From Owenia fusiformis (lineage: Eukaryota > Annelida > Polychaeta > Sabellida > Oweniidae), in NCBI GenBank assembly GCA_903813345.2, contig CAIIXF020000012.1, positions 21,466,184 to 21,530,183 on the forward strand: a stretch of DNA of 64,000 nucleotides, read 5' to 3'. Under the pieces are notes generated by a model that saw nothing but the letters and a program-made list of their open reading frames with translations, ran no database searches and had not been told where the DNA came from. A program made the position numbers and the translations under genes. This document shows, piece by piece, positions 61,101 to 64,000 of the stretch. Numbering within the stretch: position 1 is the stretch's first letter; the number at the start of each line of letters is the position of its first letter.

Positions 61101-61544
61101 TTGAATTGTTGGCTAAAGAGGGAAGTAAAGACTCTTTATCATGAACAATTAACTTTTCTAACCTGCAGTGGGGACCTCTATTGCTATAAATGCAAAGTAG
61201 AATAATTACTGAATGCATGCAAACAGACTCTCAAGAAACGTTATTCTCGAGAGGCCAAGTTCATGGCTTAGTACATATTTTATGTTGTTCAATTTTTAAT
61301 TAATTTAGTTTATCTAATTTATCACCCGTTTGTATATCTCTAGTACACAAGAAACTGTTTACCCATGTGCTATTGTATCATACATGTCATGTCAAAGTTT
61401 CATATACCTCAATGTAAATGTACGTTACTTATAGTTGGCTAATATGATATGTTGGTGCGGCTTACCAATGAGTTCTTCATACTTTACAAATGCACTAACA
61501 ACAGAGGACGTCACAATCAGACCCAGTATATAATACAACGGCAT
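49027..61544 (-). CDS. Secreted chitin-binding plus LamG-domain protein, Pif/BMSP-like; ten coding exons
   Basis: Joined exons (61544..61466, 61184..61164, 61012..60815, 59638..59576, 59496..59299, 59091..58884, 58795..58633, 55772..55682, 49348..49287, 49119..49027) keep one frame and give 391 residues. Residues 1-18 are a signal peptide (MPLYYILGLIVTSSVVSA). Two cysteine-rich modules follow (about 34-99 and 121-187), each ending in a CxC as in chitin-binding type-2 domains (FDPKTCSC, FDIAKCRC). From about 188 to the end the sequence fits a laminin-G-like jelly roll: YYFPFWENG, GRGWAIGVAFE, VLVSNGD, YIVYMNDRGYI, PLQFGISP. This CBD-CBD-LamG order is that of the Pif97/BMSP family of molluscan nacre proteins and of related matrix proteins elsewhere, so an extracellular, chitin-associated role is likely. 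The VWA domain of full Pif is absent. The first five introns are all phase 1, typical of shuffled extracellular modules. Confidence 0.85.
49287..49348 (-). CDS. Pif-like gene exon 9
   Basis: 62 nt after AATTTTAG encode WALEGTKLPLQFGISPVFIT, donor GAT|GTGAGT. LPLQFGISP corresponds to the late LamG strand pattern (PL-IG-SP). Linked to exon 8 by phase and domain logic across a long intron. Confidence 0.72.
49414..49743 (+). pseudogene. LINE reverse-transcriptase ORF2 C-terminal fragment
   Basis: The frame contains LNIFEINKQLKCIFMYKWIN, then HVYNTRNRVNYDKPKIRTNY and SIWNSLP followed by MKKELKKYF and a stop. The H-YNTRN...IRT-YG...P-IWNSLP...FKK-LK pattern is the conserved tail of reverse transcriptases of non-LTR retrotransposons (CR1/Jockey-like groups). 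A stop at 49411 and absence of the polymerase domain show a 5'-truncated dead copy. It lies antisense in the last-but-one region of the Pif-like gene's 6.3-kb intron. Confidence 0.8.
49750..50856. repeat. Interspersed repeat with GAATCCCATCGAAC borders
   Basis: It begins AACGGCAACGCCAAAGCGTA then CGAATCCCATCGAAC, and ends GTACGGACGGACGGAGGCGT then ACTTCGTTCGATGGGATAAT. The borders CCCATCGAAC / GTTCGATGGG are inverted. It is a longer relative of 30090-30891 and contains the palindromic array listed next. Confidence 0.7.
49979..50545. repeat. Satellite array, about 135-bp units with GGCCATTTTTCAAAATGGCC
   Basis: Five unit starts are seen at 49979, 50106, 50241, 50376 and 50520 (spacings 127, 135, 135, 144). 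A degenerate unit lies before (49845) and one after (about 50670). Every unit starts with the 20-bp palindrome and also shares AACAAAATCGCTCCACTACT and TGTGCCATGCTT. The array sits in an intron of the Pif-like gene. Confidence 0.88.
51808..53894. mobile_element. 2.1-kb insertion with reiterated CCCGCGAAT motifs
   Basis: The ends CAGAGCTGTCAA (51811) and TTGACAGTACTG (53883-53894) are inverse with two mismatches, resembling the CAG-G ends of hAT elements. Both outer parts contain many TGTCCCGCGAAT and AATCCCGCGAATTT words. A GGGGT is shared at both borders; an 8-bp duplication is not clean. The interior is itself a repeat with a relative at 63340-63700 and contains a further insertion at 52225-53141. 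Confidence 0.7.
52225..53141. mobile_element. Foldback element with 8-bp target duplication ATCTAGAA
   Basis: The arms of about 350 bp start AGGGTTTGTAGAAAAAACCG and end with the inverse. They include ACCCGGTACCCGGT words, a homopolymer C/G run and CCTGGCTACGCC. ATCTAGAA lies directly outside both ends (52217-52224 and 53142-53149). The related sequence at 63506-63535 lacks the insertion. An 8-bp duplication fits the hAT superfamily. No transposase. Confidence 0.85.
55682..55772 (-). CDS. Pif-like gene exon 8 (LamG core)
   Basis: 91 nt after ATTTTCAG encode KRYIVYMNDRGYISLINED and end PPFT with donor ACCT|GTAAGT, phase 1. YIVYMNDRGYI fits the strand with the YVNG-type turn in LamG domains. 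The intron before it is 2.9 kb and the one after it 6.3 kb. Confidence 0.78.
55882..56700. repeat. Cluster of CAAACTGCGCGCCTA motifs in both orientations
   Basis: Copies occur near 55882, 55899 (reverse), 55922, 56287 and 56319 at the left, and near 56630, 56651 and 56683 in reverse orientation at the right. The left ones mostly read CAAACTGCGYGCCTA and the right ones TAGGCRCGCAGTTTG. The layout resembles subterminal motif arrays of a DNA transposon of about 0.8 kb. It lies in intron 7 of the Pif-like gene beside exon 8. Confidence 0.7.
56821..57463. mobile_element. Foldback-type element of CGTTC subrepeats, copy 1
   Basis: This is a CG-dinucleotide-rich stretch of short degenerate words (ACGTTC, CGTTCGTA, AACGTCC), ending ACTAGTTTGGTGTGATAG. 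It is about 90% similar by eye to copy 2 with a 740-bp period. Its left terminal inverted repeat is not preserved. Confidence 0.65.
57464..58267. mobile_element. Foldback-type element of CGTTC subrepeats, copy 2
   Basis: The left end CTATCACACCAAACTAGTTC and the right end GAACTAGTTTGGTGTGATAG are exact inverses. The interior consists of short CGTTC-type subrepeats as in copy 1. Copies 1 and 2 abut, giving the palindrome at 57440-57490. The TCACACCAA core of the ends is shared with the element at 44493. It lies in intron 7 of the Pif-like gene. Confidence 0.75.
58633..58795 (-). CDS. Pif-like gene exon 7 (LamG core)
   Basis: 163 nt encode NAGEGVLVSNGDDDVPASIE and on to VELSVPYITDGV. The donor GTG|GTGAGT is strong, and in its absence a stop follows two codons later. 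I therefore treat it as a real splice to exon 8, which continues the LamG fold in phase 0. Confidence 0.85.
58884..59091 (-). CDS. Pif-like gene exon 6 (start of LamG domain)
   Basis: 208 nt, phase 1 to 2. VDCYYFPFWENGTPLEDE opens the domain and GRGWAIGVAFE is the typical first LamG core strand. The donor is TTTGA|GTAAGA. Confidence 0.88.
59299..59496 (-). CDS. Pif-like gene exon 5 (chitin-binding-like module 2)
   Basis: 198 nt, the same length and phase as exon 3, which suggests duplication of one module. It contains QCCQPCISYFDPLFPEFPGH and CPEGETFDIAKCRC. The donor GGT|GTATGT was chosen over an out-of-frame GTGTATG one base pair of positions upstream. Confidence 0.88.
59576..59638 (-). 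CDS. Pif-like gene exon 4 (acidic linker)
   Basis: 63 nt, phase 1-1, encode DEEDSPTVIDLEECDVRGTF. The acceptor is TTTTCAG and the donor GACC|GTAAGT. It links the two chitin-binding-like modules. Confidence 0.8.
59790..60776. mobile_element. Inverted-repeat element in intron 3 of the Pif-like gene
   Basis: GCAATTGCACTTGC and TACAGCACCA at the left pair with TGGTGCTGTTATACAGCAAG and CAATTG at the right. Inside are two direct copies of about 190 bp (from 59930 and 60140) sharing TTTGAATTTTGGAAAATCCC and TGGCTGCCATTATAAA. A third piece near 60630 is inverted. Confidence 0.7.
60815..61012 (-). CDS. Pif-like gene exon 3 (chitin-binding-like module 1)
   Basis: 198 nt, symmetric phase 1-1. It encodes QCAGGYFAYDGNFCKYYQCQ and later RWCMKPLKFDPKTCSCQW. 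The cysteine spacing and terminal CxC fit CBM14/peritrophin-A-like domains of the Pif type. Confidence 0.88.
61164..61184 (-). CDS. Pif-like gene microexon 2 (21 nt)
   Basis: TTTATAG then CAATAGAGGTCCCCACTGCA plus G then GTTAG: a 21-nt exon adding AIEVPTA. Entering and leaving phase are both 1, so it can be skipped without changing frame. Support is by splice sites and frame only. Confidence 0.55.
61466..61544 (-). CDS. Pif-like gene exon 1 (signal peptide)
   Basis: 79 nt encode a hydrophobic leader followed by FVKYEELI. The ATG lies at 61544 and the donor is ATTG|GTAAG, phase 1. This is the first methionine before a typical leader, which supports the start. Confidence 0.85.
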
Positions 61545-62600
61545 GGCGTCTTAAAAATATACATATTTTAATGTTGATTATACATCCCCAGAGAGGATTG
61601 GAAGAAACAATTCTCATTCGATTCTCAGTTGCCTGCCCTGAGACAATTTAGTAAAAATATTTCTATAAGGTTATCTTTGGACCAAGTTTTTCTTTGGAAG
61701 ATAGGCATTATGAATATTATGGTAATATTCAAGCTTCTTTGGTAGTTCTCCACAAAATGAGTAATACTATTACCAAATTGATCTACGCCGGTCAACGGAG
61801 TATCGAGTTTTAATAACGGCTTCCAATCCTCCATGATACATCCCGTTATAATCAAGGTGGACATGATGGTGTCCCGTTCCTTTTAATTCAAACCTCTTAT
61901 TCCAAAATGCACACAACATGACGGCTATTGCAAATGTACTGCCAACCAGAGATCCTGGTCAGATCCACGGCACTTTTTCAGATCTATATCAAATGTATTG
62001 AATCAAATTCCCATATAAGGTACATTTACATTTCTTTATGATAATTATCATGCAGAAGAAACAACCATTTCGGTTTCAATGTTTAAGTTCAAATCTCACC
62101 TTTTATATCAATCTGCTATTACTAAAACAAATGCAACATAGTAATGTAGCGGGTGATTTAATGTCTTCTGCCTATAAAATAATTACTTGGTGGATTTGTT
62201 GATTGAAGGAAACGATTTATAACGAATGCCTCTGGTCAGTTATCTTAATGATCTATTGACCTAAAACCAACAATTTAAATCACACTGGTAAATTATTTCA
62301 TATTGGTTGAGGCTGTTCGACGCAGGTATCGTCATATTCTCAGTTTTGTGTGAGCTCGATATCTCTTCAGGACAAATCACATGTGAGAAAAATGGATGTA
62401 CATTCTCTCTACCTTGGAATTTATGTCACCTCACATTCTGGTAGTTTTCATAGCCGGCAATGATTGGGCCCTTTGATTGTTATTCGAGATACTACATTCA
62501 GTGAACCAAGGTAGGAAAGTGCCACCCGAGGCCCCAGCTTCGTTGCATCGTAACTTCATATATCGATATCTCTTGATTATTAATTTAAACCGTTTATAAT
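61545..62600. other. Upstream region of the Pif-like gene
   Basis: This region should hold the promoter of the Pif-like gene. I see no convincing TATA box within 100 bp of the start codon, only AT-rich sequence (ATATTTTAA near 61563). No further gene is recognised. Confidence 0.35.
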
Positions 62601-62611
62601 CTCAACTCTTC

Positions 62612-62823
62612 AGTCAGATTTGAACTTTTCAGAACGTGTAGATGATTTGAAATTGGTCAATTTAAAGCAAGTTGAAATTAGACCTTTTTGACCTTAAGGA
62701 GGTCATCGAAAGACAAATCTTAAATCTAAAGTCAGATTTGAACTTCTAAAAACTTGTAGATAATTTTGAAAAGAAAGTTGGTCAATTTGAAATAAGTTGG
62801 AAAATACCTTTTGACCTTTTTTT
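62612..62823. repeat. Two tandem units of about 120 bp
   Basis: Both units contain GTCAGATTTGAACTT, then a GTGTAGAT/TTGTAGAT segment, TTGGTCAATTT and TTTTTGACCTT-type ends. The unit starts are near 62612 and 62731. Confidence 0.7.
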
Positions 62824-62880
62824 TAGCTCACATGGTGAGCCATTGCAATCACTCACTTGTCCGTCCGTCCGAAGCTTTAA
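62824..62880. repeat. TTAGCTCAC...GTCCGTCCGTCC interspersed-repeat end
   Basis: TTTTAGCTCACATGGTGAGC followed by CACTTGTCCGTCCGTCC. From memory this end sequence is widespread in mollusc and other deuterostome or lophotrochozoan genomes. Only the end is present. Confidence 0.5.
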
Positions 62881-63339
62881 AGGGAACATTTTCTACAATT
62901 TAAAATAAATTCAATTTTATTTCCTTAAATCTCAACAAATTTATGCAAATTCACAAATACTTATCTAAAATCTAAAAAAACGTTAATAAAACAGGATGTA
63001 ACTTTTGTAATTTCAAAATATATATGAAAAATAATAACTCCTTTTAAGAAATCAAATGATATTTAAAAAATTATAAAATCCATAGAATCTTTCGGAAATT
63101 GATAAAACTTACAATAATTTAAAGAACTCTATTTATTTATAAAAAGTCTAACTTGTTTTGGGATCAACATGATAAATGAAAATCAAAATATAAAAAAAAA
63201 GTTTGAAAAAAGTATTTTGCAAACATGATCTTGAAAATTGATAAGGTATGAGGTTCCATATCCATCCGCCTATATATAGTCCATTTAAAAACTTGTAGTT
63301 TTGTTCTAAATAACACCATAGTTGGCTTTTAGGGTACCT

Positions 63340-63700
63340 AGTATGCCACAATTTGGTATCAAAATAAAGAGGAGGAAATCAACTTTCATTTGAATAACGA
63401 AAATAGCGATGTGTAGGTCAAAATAGTTCCGTCGTGATCATGTTTACTACGCGTTTGCCTGTCATCTCAGAATTGAGGAAATGGTAGTTACAATAGAAAT
63501 GGACGCTGATATCTCAAAAATAACACTCCCTATAATTTGATGTAGATCAATTGAATCCCTATATGAACAGGTACATTTTGATATATAACACTATGGGGGT
63601 AAGCGTTTTATAGTTGATCACGAACGCCGTGCAAAGTATTGCTCTGAATTTTCGAATTTGGTGTTGGATTACGATACTCATACCTTAATATGAGGCCTAA
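63340..63700. repeat. Repeat copy with empty site for the 52225-53141 element
   Basis: This segment matches 52035-52216 and 53150-53390 (TTGGTATCAAAATAAAGAGG, ATGGACGCTGATATCT, CCCTATAATTTGATGTAGAT, TACATTTTGATATATAACA). It runs through GATATCTCAAAAAT without the foldback element. Confidence 0.8.
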
Positions 63701-64000
63701 AATTGTCTGCTAGTTGGCCAGAGACCAATATTCCAGCAGAATTCGAGAACAGAATCGATATTTTCGTTCTGCGTAAGGCAAACAATGATTTAAATCACTT
63801 TCAACCCTTCTGTGTGTATAAGAATGGTCATAAGAGGCCCGTTGAGGGTCATAAATGAAAGAGAGCCCTCTGAAATTCCGTCGAAATTGCAGCTTATTTC
63901 TTCATATTTTGCTAAAGTTACATGATTTTGAGGGCCCATATCTCACTGAAATTGCTACAATGTAGCGATTTTTCATTTTTATAGGCTAGATACACGTGTC

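Noticed and set aside
61625-61864. 79-codon minus-strand frame just upstream of the Pif-like gene
   Set aside because: It has no leader, no splice link to exon 1 and no recognisable domain. Exon 1 already has a good signal peptide start.

Overview
The window is AT-rich animal nuclear DNA: split genes with consensus GT..AG introns, long introns and a high density of short inverted-repeat elements. Two spliced genes can be reconstructed, both on the minus strand. One is a LIM-homeobox gene of the Lhx1/Lhx5 (lim1) class. The other encodes a secreted protein with two chitin-binding-like modules and a laminin-G-like domain, the layout of the Pif/BMSP shell-matrix family. That pairing, plus repeats resembling ones common in mollusc and brachiopod genomes, suggests a lophotrochozoan, perhaps a mollusc or brachiopod. 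The species cannot be fixed from sequence alone.

Layout: 1-11.7 kb has no supportable gene. It holds a 986-bp tandem duplication and several TA-flanked miniature elements. From 12,415 to 26,929 (minus) lies lhx1/5 in six coding exons: LIM1, LIM2, acidic linker plus homeodomain, end of homeodomain, and two tail exons, 433 codons in total. A TATA-containing promoter candidate sits about 350 bp upstream of its start codon. From 27.4 to 49.0 kb I see no gene, only nested and foldback repeats, two degenerate tRNA-Gly-like sequences and two copies of a TATA box plus a very short acidic ORF. From 49,027 to 61,544 (minus) lies the Pif-like gene in ten coding exons (391 codons). Its introns hold a LINE fragment, a 135-bp palindromic satellite, a triple-nested insertion and foldback elements. 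From 61.5 kb to the end there are only repeats.

The two genes need not be functionally related: one encodes a nuclear developmental transcription factor, the other an extracellular matrix protein. The rest of the window reads as a record of transposon activity. In several places one repeat copy keeps the empty site while its sibling carries an insertion, so boundaries and target-site duplications can be read directly. The most unusual items are these: two unrelated TA-targeting elements at the same site of one host repeat; foldback elements built from short alternating subrepeats with TCACACCAA-type ends; a cluster of inverted 15-bp CAAACTGCGCGCCTA motifs; and three tandem copies of a near-perfect 27-bp palindrome. 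All positions were read by eye; no alignment or database search was run.
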